A stretch of DNA of 64,000 bases from Streptomyces jumonjinensis (GTDB lineage Bacteria; Actinomycetota; Actinomycetes; Streptomycetales; Streptomycetaceae). The first letter of the stretch is position 1. Each line of letters starts with the position of its first letter. The notes beneath the pieces were generated by a model that had not been told where the DNA came from, made no database searches, and worked only from the letters and a program-made list of their open reading frames with translations. Positions 1-8,455 of this stretch are shown in pieces. Position numbers and translations under genes: made by a program. The stretch covers positions 1 through 64,000 of the forward strand of contig NZ_VCLA01000023.1 of NCBI RefSeq assembly GCF_009600885.1, written 5' to 3'.

Positions 1-112
1 GTTGTCGTCAGTCGCCAATGGCCCCCTGTGCCTAGCGGCACGGGAGGTACCCCCACCGCAGTGGTTCCTTCCTCCGCCTTGCGATCGCACGCACCAGACC
101 CCGCCAGACCCT

Positions 113-135
113 CCCCCTGGGCTTCGCCCGGGGGG
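113..135 (-). terminator. Hairpin downstream of the LysR gene
   Basis: Arms 113-122 and 126-135 pair over 10 bp (one G-T wobble) around a 3-base loop, about 40 bases past the LysR stop codon on the minus strand. A smaller hairpin (28-32 with 37-41) lies further downstream. There is no U-tract, which is common for Streptomyces terminators. The function is inferred from position. Confidence 0.5.
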
Positions 136-175
136 ACCCCCCTCCGGGCGGACGACGCTACTTTGAAGACACTCC

Positions 176-1105
176 CTAGGACGGATCGTGGGCGGGCTCG
201 CGGCGCGGGTCGGGCAGGCGGTGGGTCATGAAGGGGATGCCGGTGGTGAACTCACGGAAGCTCAGGGCGGCGTCGGACAGATGGGCGTCGCGGTTCCACA
301 CCAGGGTGAGCACCCGGTGGCAGTCGGGCGCGTCCAGGCGCACCCAGGCGACCGGGATGTGTGAATCCGTGCCGATCCGGCGGGATGTCGCCGGGATGAG
401 GCCGATGCCGAGGCCGGCGCTGACCATGTCCTGGCTGGCGCCCGGTTCATCGCCCTCGCAGGAGAGCAGCGGGGTGAGCCCTTCGGACGAGAACAGCCGG
501 TCGAGGAGGGCGCGCTGCCAGTGGCCCCGGCGCGTGGTGACGAAGGGCTCGTCGGCGAGCTCGGGGATCGTCACGCTCTCCCGGCCGTCGAGCCGGTGCC
601 CGGGCGGAACCGCGAGCAGCACCTCCTCGCGGGCGAGCTCGATCGAGTCGAGGTTCGCGCCGTTCAGTGGCTGTGAGGCCACACAGAAGTCGACCTCTCT
701 GGAGCGCAGCCGGCGTTCCATCTCCTCCGCGGTCGACTGGAAGAGCCGGACGTCGGCACGGGGATGGGCGGCCCGGAAGCTGCCGAGGAGATGGGTGACC
801 GTCAGCAGGGTCTCGGAGGCGACGCCGACCCGGCCGAGCCCGGTGTCACGGGCCTCGCGGACGGCTCTGCGGCCGTCGTCGAGCTCGCTCAGGGCGCGGT
901 CGACGTGGCGCAGGAACATCGCGCCGTACTGGTTGAGCCGGATGCGGCGGCCCTGCCGGCTGAAGAGCGGGGAGCCGAGCTCGGCCTCCAGGCGCGCGAT
1001 GGTGCGGCTGAGCGAGGGCTGGGCGACGCGCAGCTCCTCCGCGGCGCGGCTCATGTGCTCGTAACGGGCGACGGTCTGGAAGTAGCGCAACTGGAGCAGA
1101 TCCAC
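176..1105 (-). CDS. LysR-family transcriptional regulator
   Basis: A 309-residue protein of standard LysR length. Residues 1-60 form the winged helix-turn-helix (opening MDLLQLRYF, then AAEELRVAQPSLSRTIARLE), followed by a linker helix. From about residue 90 there is a periplasmic-binding-protein-like effector domain. The GTG start is chosen because GAAGGTGG sits just upstream. The gene is divergent from cydA, with a 272-base shared upstream region holding an inverted repeat. LysR proteins usually control the divergent neighbour, so control of cydAB is a reasonable inference; the effector cannot be read from the sequence. Confidence 0.9.
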   Translation of the reverse strand: MDLLQLRYFQTVARYEHMSRAAEELRVAQPSLSRTIARLEAELGSPLFSRQGRRIRLNQYGAMFLRHVDRALSELDDGRRAVREARDTGLGRVGVASETLLTVTHLLGSFRAAHPRADVRLFQSTAEEMERRLRSREVDFCVASQPLNGANLDSIELAREEVLLAVPPGHRLDGRESVTIPELADEPFVTTRRGHWQRALLDRLFSSEGLTPLLSCEGDEPGASQDMVSAGLGIGLIPATSRRIGTDSHIPVAWVRLDAPDCHRVLTLVWNRDAHLSDAALSFREFTTGIPFMTHRLPDPRREPAHDPS

Positions 1106-1117
1106 GGTCCACCTTCA

Positions 1118-1171
1118 CTTATGCCTTCCACGTCATCTTCACATGGCGAAAACGGTCTTGGAATGCATAAG
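1118..1171. promoter_or_regulatory. Imperfect inverted repeat between LysR gene and cydA
   Basis: CTTATGCCTTCCA (1118-1130) and TGGAATGCATAAG (1159-1171) are reverse complements with one mismatch, 28 bases apart. The left arm begins 13 bases upstream of the LysR GTG start. This size and placement fit a LysR-type operator serving autoregulation and the divergent cydA promoter. Seen in sequence; the role is inferred. Confidence 0.5.
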
Positions 1172-1377
1172 CGATGCTCCCTACGGTCTTCAGCGGGGCC
1201 ACCGCACGGCGGATGACGGACGACGGGCAACGGAGCTCGACGTCCGGTGCCCGGCGCTCGGTGTCCGTCCGCACACGCGAAGCGAGGGCCCCGGGGCCGT
1301 ACCGCGCCCCCTCGGCCCCGGCCCCGTACGTCCGGCGTCCGACCGGCCACCCGCCCCCCTCCCAGGAAGGTCGCATC

Positions 1378-2682
1378 ATGAGCGCTGCTGAGCTGGCCCG
1401 GCTCCAGTTCGCGGCCACGACCGGTATCCACTGGCTGTTCGTGATCCTCACCATGGGGCTCGTCCCCATCGTGGCGATCATGCACACCCGGGCCGCGTTC
1501 ACCCGCGATCCCGCCATGAGAGCCGTCCGGGAGCGTATGACCCGCTTCTGGGGCCAGCTCTACCTCATCAACTACGCGGTCGGCATCGTCACCGGCCTCG
1601 TCATGGAATTCCAGTTCGGGCTCAGCTGGAGCGGCCTGAGCAAGTTCGCGGGCAATGTCTTCGGCGCCCCGCTGGCACTTGAAACCCTCATCGCCTTCTT
1701 CGCCGAGTCCACCTTCCTCGGTATGTGGATCTTCGGCTGGGGCCGCCTCCGCCGGGGTGTGCACACCGCGCTCATCTGGCTGGTCGCGCTCACCGCGTAC
1801 GCGTCGGCGTACTGGATCATGATCGCCAACGGCTTCATGCAGCACCCCGTCGGCTACGAAGTCCGGGACGGCGTCGCCTACCTCACCGACTTCGGGGCGC
1901 TGCTCACCAACCCCAACGCGCTGATCGCGCTCGCCCACATCACGCTCGCCGCGCTGACGACGGGCGCCGTCCTCGTCATGGGGATCAGCGCCTACCACCT
2001 CGCCCGGGGCGCCGAGGACACCGACCTGTTCCGCGGCTCCCTGCGCCTGGGGCTCCTGGTGGGCACGCCCGCCGCCTGGTTCGTCGTCACCGCAGGCGAG
2101 GCGCAGCTCCCCCTGATCCGCCGGAACCAGCCCATGAAGACGGCCGCCCTGGAGAACGGCGACATCGCCCAGGTGCAGGCGCGGCTCGTCGAGGAGCACG
2201 GGCCCGGCGACTATGTGTTCGCGCACGACTGGCTGCGGATCTCGATGGACGCCATGACGGTCATCAGCTACACCGTCTCCAGCGTCACCATCGTCGCCGT
2301 CGTCCTGCTGTGGAAGGGCCGGCTGTGGCGCTGGCGCCCCTTCGCCCGCCTGATGACCGCGATGATCCCGTTCCCCTTCATAGCCTCCCTGGCCGGCTGG
2401 GTCGTCCGCGAGGTCGGGCGCCAGCCCTGGATCGTCTACGGCGAGTTGACGGTCGAGGACGCGCTCTCCCCCGTCAGCAGGGCCTCACTGGCCGTGTCCT
2501 GCGCCGTGTTCATCGCCGTCTTCGTCGCGCTGGCGGTGACGAACTGGACCCTGATCGCCCGCTTCGCCCGCCGAGGCCCGGACGCCGCCCAGCTCGGGGC
2601 CACCGAGCCGCTCCCCGACGACGTGCCCGGGGACGTGCCCGGGGACGACGCCGACGAGAGACCGACGGTCCCGGCCTACTGA
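1378..2682 (+). CDS. cydA: Cytochrome bd ubiquinol/menaquinol oxidase subunit I
   Basis: A 434-residue integral membrane subunit of the high-affinity terminal oxidase that oxidises quinol and reduces oxygen to water at hemes b558, b595 and d. Family marks seen: the N-terminal segment with FAATTGIHW (heme-ligand His18), a membrane segment with FAESTFLGMW, FMQHP (heme-ligand His), and the conserved GRQPW motif near residue 346. The ATG is chosen because AGGAAGG lies 6-12 bases upstream; the reading frame is open earlier but without a start signal. cydB follows 94 bases on. No cydCD transporter genes are adjacent. Confidence 0.97.
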   Translation: MSAAELARLQFAATTGIHWLFVILTMGLVPIVAIMHTRAAFTRDPAMRAVRERMTRFWGQLYLINYAVGIVTGLVMEFQFGLSWSGLSKFAGNVFGAPLALETLIAFFAESTFLGMWIFGWGRLRRGVHTALIWLVALTAYASAYWIMIANGFMQHPVGYEVRDGVAYLTDFGALLTNPNALIALAHITLAALTTGAVLVMGISAYHLARGAEDTDLFRGSLRLGLLVGTPAAWFVVTAGEAQLPLIRRNQPMKTAALENGDIAQVQARLVEEHGPGDYVFAHDWLRISMDAMTVISYTVSSVTIVAVVLLWKGRLWRWRPFARLMTAMIPFPFIASLAGWVVREVGRQPWIVYGELTVEDALSPVSRASLAVSCAVFIAVFVALAVTNWTLIARFARRGPDAAQLGATEPLPDDVPGDVPGDDADERPTVPAY

Positions 2683-2776
2683 GCCGGCCCGGCCCGGCCG
2701 GCCTTCTGCGCCCGGCCCGGCCCGGCCCGCGCTGACGTGCAACACACCACCCCAACCCCATGGAAAGTTGAGCGAG

Positions 2777-3826
2777 ATGAGTCTGGAGACCCTCTGGCTG
2801 GCCCTCCTCGGCCTGTTTCTCGCCGGGTACTTCGTACTCGGCGGCTACGACTACGGCGTCCAGATGCTGCACCCCCTCCTCGGCGGCCGAAGAGGGGGGC
2901 ACGAGACCGAGCACGCCCACAGGGAGACCGAGCGCCCCCGAGGGAACGCCGCCCTCGACGCCATGGCGCCGTTCTTCCTGGGCAACGAGGTCTGGCTGGT
3001 CGCCTTCACCGGCGTCATGTTCGGCGCCTTCCCCTATCTGGAAGGCACCCTCCTGTCCGGCCTGTACCCGCTGATCGTGGCGATCCTCGTCGGCCTGGCC
3101 CTCGGCAGCGCCGTGGTCCAGCTGCGCGGCCGTGCCCACAGCGCCCGCGCCCGCCGGCGGTGGGGCGCCCTGATCGTGTTCGGCGGCGCGCTGCCCGCCC
3201 TGTGCTGGGGACTCGTCCTGGGCCTGCTGCTCCACGGCATACCCCGCCGGGCCGACGGGACCTTCCACATCGGGCCCGGCGATGTGCTCACCCCGTTCGT
3301 GCTGGCCTGCGGCGTCACCACCGCGCTCCTCTTCGCCGCGCACGGGGCGGCCTTCGTCGCGCTGCGCTCCGCCCCCGAACCCGCCGCCAGAGCACGGAGA
3401 GCGGGCACCACCCTGCTGCGCGCGGTCGGCGCCGCGGGCTCCCTCGCGCTGCTGCTGACGCTCTTCGGCGCGGGCGCCTCGATGACGAACCGCCTGACCT
3501 CGGCGGTCCTCGCCGCCCTGTTCGCGACGGCGCTCGCCGCCGCCTGGCACTGGCTCTCCCACGGACACCGCGCCCGGGCGTTCGCGGCCACCTGCTGTGC
3601 GACCCTGCTGCCCGTACTCCTCGTGGGGGCCGGCCACTACCCGTACGTCCTGATCGACTCGGCCGGCACCGGACTGACGGTCCATGAGGCCGCCGCGGAC
3701 GGCGCCACGCTGAAGATACTGACCGTGTTCGGGGTCGTGGTGATCCCGGTGATCCTCGCGTATCAGACATGGAGCTGGTGGGCCTTCCGGGGGCGGACGG
3801 GCCGCCGTCACCCCGACTACTTCTGA
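2777..3826 (+). CDS. cydB: Cytochrome bd oxidase subunit II
   Basis: A 349-residue multi-spanning partner of CydA. It shows the family N-terminus (LFLAGYFVLGGYDYGVQML) and the conserved NEVWLVAFTGVMFGAFP segment after the first loop. The loop between the first two helices is rich in His, Glu and Arg. ATG 2777 follows GGAAAG at 2762; an upstream TTG at 2768 is less likely. The cydA-cydB gap contains runs of CCCGG. The gene ends the oxidase operon, and accessory DNA begins just beyond it. Confidence 0.96.
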   Translation: MSLETLWLALLGLFLAGYFVLGGYDYGVQMLHPLLGGRRGGHETEHAHRETERPRGNAALDAMAPFFLGNEVWLVAFTGVMFGAFPYLEGTLLSGLYPLIVAILVGLALGSAVVQLRGRAHSARARRRWGALIVFGGALPALCWGLVLGLLLHGIPRRADGTFHIGPGDVLTPFVLACGVTTALLFAAHGAAFVALRSAPEPAARARRAGTTLLRAVGAAGSLALLLTLFGAGASMTNRLTSAVLAALFATALAAAWHWLSHGHRARAFAATCCATLLPVLLVGAGHYPYVLIDSAGTGLTVHEAAADGATLKILTVFGVVVIPVILAYQTWSWWAFRGRTGRRHPDYF

Positions 3827-3830
3827 GTCG

Positions 3831-3866
3831 CGGAAGGGCTCGCGGAAGGGCTTTCGGAAGGGCTTT
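3831..3866. repeat. 12-bp tandem repeat, three copies
   Basis: Three head-to-tail copies of CGGAAGGGCTTT or CGGAAGGGCTCG start immediately after the cydB stop, followed by a partial fourth unit (CGGATATG). They lie about 90 bases upstream of the EACC1-like gene, in what may be its promoter region. Confidence 0.75.
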
Positions 3867-3956
3867 CGGATATGGGCGGGCCCGGCAGTCCGGTCCCCGG
3901 ATAGCCTCGTGGGTCCGTGTGTCTGCCGCACGGGGAACCATAGGGGGACAGTCAGC

Positions 3957-4412
3957 ATGAGCACCGCCATCCACGAGCCTCCGGCCGAGTGCCGTATCTC
4001 CATCGTCGACGAGGACCCACTGCGCGCCCGGCGCGACGCACGGGAACTGCTCGCCGCGATCACCGAAGCCGACCCTGAGGCCGCCCTCGACCTCCCTGGC
4101 CCACGGGCCGCCCACGGCGCCGACAAGGGCGCTGAGGTCACCGACGTCGTCGGGCTGGTGTTCAGCGGGGCCGCCCTGGTCGTCACCGGCGTGCAGGCGT
4201 GGCTGGCCCGTGTGCCGCAGCGGACCGTCATCGTCACCCGTCCGGACGGCGCCACACTGCGTATCTCCGGCAGGCAGGCGCGTGCCGACGACGAGCACAT
4301 CGCACGGTTCCTCGCGGGTACCGCCGACCGAGCCGACGCCGCCGGGAGGGCCGACGCCACCGGAAGCGCCGGCGCCACCAGGAGCGGCGAGGGCGGGCCG
4401 GACGCGGAATGA
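3957..4412 (+). CDS. EACC1-like effector-associated small protein
   Basis: A 151-residue protein with a moderately conserved core: an N-terminal region with RISIVDED, a hydrophobic stretch (VVGLVFSGAALVVTGVQAWLA, about residues 63-83), a short beta region (RTVIVTRPDGATLRISG), then a low-complexity Ala/Gly/Asp tail. The layout matches the 'effector-associated constant component' (EACC1) families described beside caspase, NLR-like and other prokaryotic conflict effectors; I make this match from memory of the family. The stop overlaps the next start (ATGA), so the two proteins are translationally coupled. The single hydrophobic segment could anchor or oligomerise. The family call is moderate, the coupling certain. 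Confidence 0.65.
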   Translation: MSTAIHEPPAECRISIVDEDPLRARRDARELLAAITEADPEAALDLPGPRAAHGADKGAEVTDVVGLVFSGAALVVTGVQAWLARVPQRTVIVTRPDGATLRISGRQARADDEHIARFLAGTADRADAAGRADATGSAGATRSGEGGPDAE

Positions 4413-7400
4413 GCGACAACGACCGGTACGCCATGCTCATCGGCGTATCCATGTACGACAGCGACCGCTACCACGATCTGCCCCCCGTCCGGGCCGACCT
4501 GCACTACATGCGAGCGGTCCTGGAGAGCACCGAGATCGGCATGTACAACGACTGCGCCATGGTCGCGGAGCCCACACGCGCCGAAATGCTGCACGCCGTC
4601 GAGTCGTTTCTGGAGGACCGGCAGTCCAGCGAGACGGCCCTGCTCTACTTCAGCGGGCACGGGGAGTTCTGCGAGGCGGACAACCAGCTGTACTTCCTCA
4701 CCCGGGACACGGACCCGGACGATCTGCCGGGCACGGCCGTCTCCGCCGAGTTCCTGGAGCGTACGCTCCAGTCCTGTCGCGCCTCCTCGAAGATCGTGCT
4801 GCTGGACTGCTGTTCCAGCGGTTCCGTCGTCCAGGGGTGGACGGCCAAGGGCGCGACGGACTCCAGTGACCGGCCCCGGCCCAGCACTCTGCTCCAGCCG
4901 ACCGGCGTCTACTTCATCACCGCCTCCGACGCCCTCCAGGCCGCCTCCGCCATGGCCCCGGCCGGATCCTCCCTCGGCACCTCCCGGTTCACCGGCGAGA
5001 TCGTGGAAGGGCTGCGCACCGGCCGGATCAAGGAGAGCGCCGGCTGGATCACACCGGACGACCTCTTCGAGTATCTGACCTCCCAGATGGCGCGCGACGG
5101 TGTCCCCGAGGAGCAGCGGCCCACCAAGTCGACCATCCGCGCCACGCACAGCCTTGTTCTCGCCCGCTCGGTGGCCCGGTCCGTCAGTCTTCCGCCGCCG
5201 CCCCCCGGCGCCGCCGAGTCCGTGCCGAGCTCCCCCGCGCTGCTCAAGGCGCGGGAACTGGCCGCGCTCCACGCCCAGGACGGTGTGGAGTGGCAGCGGC
5301 TGCTGCGCTACTACGTGCACTGCCTGACGGCGCAGGCGGCGTCAGGGACACTGCCCGACCGGGACAAGGGGCTCGATTCCGCCTATTTCCTGCTGGGCCG
5401 GGGCTCCGAGACGATCCAGTCCGGCCTCGGCGCGGTCCTGCCCGCGCCCAAGAAGCTGCCGAAACCCCGGAGCGGTGGCGTGCCGACGCGTGTCGACGCG
5501 CCACAGGAGTACTGGTACGGATACCCGGCCGTCACCCTCCCCGAGCGCGGCGGAGACGGCCGGCGGCGGACCGCGGTACGGATCGCTCCGCTGCTGATCC
5601 AGCCGATGGAGCTCGCTCCGGACGAGAACGGCCGTGACACGCTCCGCCCGAGTGGAGTGCCCGCGCTCCACACCGGTGTGATCACGGAACTCCTGGCGGA
5701 CGACGAGGCCGCCGACCTCCTCGCCCGCTGGCAGCCGACCTGGCAGGAGGGGAACGGCACCCAGATGGTGCGCGCCGTGCGGGAGCTGCTGACGGAACTC
5801 GGCCTGCCGGAGCTGGAGCCCCTCGATCTGTCCGTGCTGAGCGAGCACTCCGTGATGCAGTCGCTGCGGCCCGGCGCCCACAACGCCGCCGTGCTGCTGG
5901 TGCCCTCCGGCGTGGAGCGCGTCGCCACCGGGGCCCTGGTGGACAACCTGCTCCAGATATCGGCGCGTACCGGACAGATCCCGGGTACGGCGCTGGGCGC
6001 GCTCCTGACCGGAGACGGTCCGAACACCGGTCCGGACACCGGTCCGGACACCGACCCTGACGCCGACCCTGACGCCTTCGGCGCCGTGGTCGCCCCCGGC
6101 CCCTGCAACGAGAGCCAGGAACGGGTGATCGCATCGGCGATGACGCGCCCGCTCACCGTCGCCACCGGGCCGCCCGGCACCGGGAAGAGCGAGGTCGTGA
6201 CCGCGGTCGTCACCACCGCCCTCGCCGCAGGCCAGTCCGTGCTCGTCGCCTCCACCAACAACGAGGCGGTGAACGTCGTCGCCGAGCGCTGTGACGCGAT
6301 CTCGCCAGGACTGCTCATGCGGACCGGTAACTCCGCGGCACTGGAGCGCGAGGCCGCCACACTGGAACGGCTGCTCGCCGAGCCCGTCGAGCCGCCGAGT
6401 CGCGGTTCGGCGACCGTGGCCGGGGACCTGCGCAACCGGCATGCGGGGGCTGCCGCACAGCGGGCCGAGGCCGCCGCGCTGGTCGGTGAGGAGACGCGGC
6501 TGCTGGAGCTGGTACGGGAACGGGACGAGCGGGCGGCCGGGCTCGGGCTCTCCGTGGAACTGCTGGAAGGGCTCTGGGCGGGAGCCGGGCCCGCCGCTCT
6601 CGTCCGCTGGGAGGAGCGCGCCCGGAAGGCGGCCGGGGCGCGATGGTTCTCCCTCGGCCGGTGGCGCAGGGGGCGGGCCCTCTCCGCGCTCACCACCGCC
6701 CTCTCCGCGCTCACCTCCGCCCTCTCCGCGCTCACCACCGCCCCCGCCGCCGCCCGCACCACCGCCCTCTCCGCCGACCAGGCGAGCCCGTGGCCGGCCT
6801 GGGCCGCCGAGCGGCCCGCTCCGCCCGAGCTGCTCATCGAGCTCGCCGATGCCGTGGGCGTGGAACGGGCCCTGCGGGAACTCGTACCCGGCCATCTCCG
6901 CCGGGACGAGGAGGAACTCAAACAGGCGCGGCTGGCGAGTGCGGCCGGGCTGTCCGAGGTGTCGGGCGAGCTGTCCCGGGCCGTGGCCGCCGAGGCGATG
7001 GCACGGGGGCACTCACTGATGAGCCAGCGGCTCCAGGCGCTGCGCCGCCGCTCCGGCTATCAGAAGAGCCAGCGGAATCTGCTGGCGCACATCAAGGGCT
7101 GGGCCATCAGCACCCATTCGGTGCGCCAGCTCGAACTGGTTCCCCAGCTGTTCGATCTCGTGGTGATCGACGAGGCCAGCCAGTGCTCCATTCCGTCGGT
7201 GCTGCCGCTGCTCTTCCGCGCGAAGCGGGCACTGATCATCGGCGACCCCATGCAGCTCGGGCACATCGCGGGCATCACCGCGGAGCAGGAGCGCCAGGCC
7301 CGGGTGAGGTCGGGGCTGAGCGCGGCGGTCCTGGAGGATCACCGGCTCACCCACCATGTGTACTCCGCCTACCACGCGGCGGCGCAGCACGGTGAGACGG

Positions 7401-8383
7401 CGCTGCTGCTGGACGAGCACTACCGGTGCCACCCGGCCATCGCCGCCGTGGTGAACGGCTACTGCTACGCCGGACGGCTTCAGGTCCTCACCGACGTCCG
7501 CACACAGGCGCCGGCCCTCGATCCGATGGGCGTCGTCGCTCCGGCGCCGGTGCTGGGCTGGATCGATGTACCGGACGGCGATTCCGCCCGGGGCGGCGAC
7601 GGTCGGTCCTGGCGCAACGCGGCCGAGGCCGAGACCGTACGGCGGACGGTGAACGAGCTGCTCACGCGGCTGCCCGAGCACGCCACCGTCGGGGTGGTGA
7701 CGCCGTTCCTGGCACAGAAGGAGGCGCTGGCACGTGTGTGGGCCGACGACGAACGGGTGCGGGTGGGCACCGTGCACGCCTTTCAGGGCGGGCAGCGGGA
7801 TGTCATGGTGCTGAGCCCGGTCGCGACGGACAACACACCGCCGCGGACGACGCACTGGGCGGCGAGCCAGGTCAATCTGTGGAACGTGGCGGTCACCCGG
7901 GCGAAGTCGCAGCTGCTCACCGTGGGCAGCCACGCGTTCTGGCGGGGACAGGCGGGACTGCCCGCACTGCTCGCGGAGCGGTCCGTCGTACTCGGCGAGC
8001 GCGCCCACGGCGTCCCCGATCCGTATCGAGGGTCCGGTACGTCGGTGCCAAGGCATCGCGAAGAGCTCGCCGACCGCCTCCAGCAGTACCTCGGGTCACG
8101 CGGAATCACCGCTCTGGAACGGGCCGCGACGGTCGGCGGGCACCTGGTGGACCTGCTCTTCACGGTGGACGGGGAGAACACGGCGGTGCTGATCGACATG
8201 GGCCCGCACCACGGTCAGGACCCCGCACGGCATATGCGGCTGACGCATGCGCGCGGTGACCTGCTGGTGGGGCTGCCGTCCGGCGGCGCGGGAGCGGATA
8301 CCTGCCCGGTGGCGCGTACGGTCCGGGTGCCGGCATGGCGGATTCTGACCGGAGGCCCGGTGCTTGAATCACTGTTCGACTGA
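4409..8383 (+). CDS. Caspase-like protease fused to SF1 (DNA2-type) helicase
   Basis: A 1324-residue multidomain protein. Residues 1-260 are a caspase/metacaspase (peptidase C14) domain, with the His of YFSGHGE (His84) and the Cys pair of LLDCCSSG (Cys135 likely nucleophile). Residues 270-580 form a linker region (LLRYYVHCLTAQ and a Pro/Asp/Thr-rich repeat). From about 587 there is an SF1 helicase: Walker A GPPGTGKSE (587-595), DEAD-type Walker B VVIDEASQCS (about 918), GDPMQLGHI, then motifs GTVHAFQGGQRD and NVAVTRAK. The last 110 residues (VDLLFTVDGENTAVLIDMG) may be a degenerate restriction-like domain; this is uncertain. Coupled to the EACC1-like gene. Bacterial caspases are known to act in cell death after an infection or damage signal; here the helicase would be the sensor (inference). 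Confidence 0.9.
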   Translation: MSDNDRYAMLIGVSMYDSDRYHDLPPVRADLHYMRAVLESTEIGMYNDCAMVAEPTRAEMLHAVESFLEDRQSSETALLYFSGHGEFCEADNQLYFLTRDTDPDDLPGTAVSAEFLERTLQSCRASSKIVLLDCCSSGSVVQGWTAKGATDSSDRPRPSTLLQPTGVYFITASDALQAASAMAPAGSSLGTSRFTGEIVEGLRTGRIKESAGWITPDDLFEYLTSQMARDGVPEEQRPTKSTIRATHSLVLARSVARSVSLPPPPPGAAESVPSSPALLKARELAALHAQDGVEWQRLLRYYVHCLTAQAASGTLPDRDKGLDSAYFLLGRGSETIQSGLGAVLPAPKKLPKPRSGGVPTRVDAPQEYWYGYPAVTLPERGGDGRRRTAVRIAPLLIQPMELAPDENGRDTLRPSGVPALHTGVITELLADDEAADLLARWQPTWQEGNGTQMVRAVRELLTELGLPELEPLDLSVLSEHSVMQSLRPGAHNAAVLLVPSGVERVATGALVDNLLQISARTGQIPGTALGALLTGDGPNTGPDTGPDTDPDADPDAFGAVVAPGPCNESQERVIASAMTRPLTVATGPPGTGKSEVVTAVVTTALAAGQSVLVASTNNEAVNVVAERCDAISPGLLMRTGNSAALEREAATLERLLAEPVEPPSRGSATVAGDLRNRHAGAAAQRAEAAALVGEETRLLELVRERDERAAGLGLSVELLEGLWAGAGPAALVRWEERARKAAGARWFSLGRWRRGRALSALTTALSALTSALSALTTAPAAARTTALSADQASPWPAWAAERPAPPELLIELADAVGVERALRELVPGHLRRDEEELKQARLASAAGLSEVSGELSRAVAAEAMARGHSLMSQRLQALRRRSGYQKSQRNLLAHIKGWAISTHSVRQLELVPQLFDLVVIDEASQCSIPSVLPLLFRAKRALIIGDPMQLGHIAGITAEQERQARVRSGLSAAVLEDHRLTHHVYSAYHAAAQHGETALLLDEHYRCHPAIAAVVNGYCYAGRLQVLTDVRTQAPALDPMGVVAPAPVLGWIDVPDGDSARGGDGRSWRNAAEAETVRRTVNELLTRLPEHATVGVVTPFLAQKEALARVWADDERVRVGTVHAFQGGQRDVMVLSPVATDNTPPRTTHWAASQVNLWNVAVTRAKSQLLTVGSHAFWRGQAGLPALLAERSVVLGERAHGVPDPYRGSGTSVPRHREELADRLQQYLGSRGITALERAATVGGHLVDLLFTVDGENTAVLIDMGPHHGQDPARHMRLTHARGDLLVGLPSGGAGADTCPVARTVRVPAWRILTGGPVLESLFD
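6680..6742. repeat. 21-bp tandem repeat inside the helicase gene
   Basis: Three in-frame 21-base units (6680-6700, 6701-6721, 6722-6742) encode repeated ALSALTT in the insertion between Walker A and Walker B of the caspase-helicase. Units 1 and 3 are identical; unit 2 differs at one base. Slippage would change the protein by whole 7-residue steps. Confidence 0.85.
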
Positions 8384-8455
8384 GCCTGTGGAAAGGCTCA
8401 GCGGGGGAGGGCCGTTGACGGTATCGGCCGCGTGCCCTCGCCCCGTTCCGTTTGA

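Noticed and set aside
2683..2776. CCGG-rich run between cydA and cydB as a regulatory element
   Set aside because: Looks like simple low-complexity GC sequence; no stable unique hairpin or known motif.
2510..5320. 936-codon minus-strand frame over cydAB and the caspase gene
   Set aside because: Overlaps three recognised plus-strand genes and has repetitive Arg/Gly composition typical of antisense shadows.
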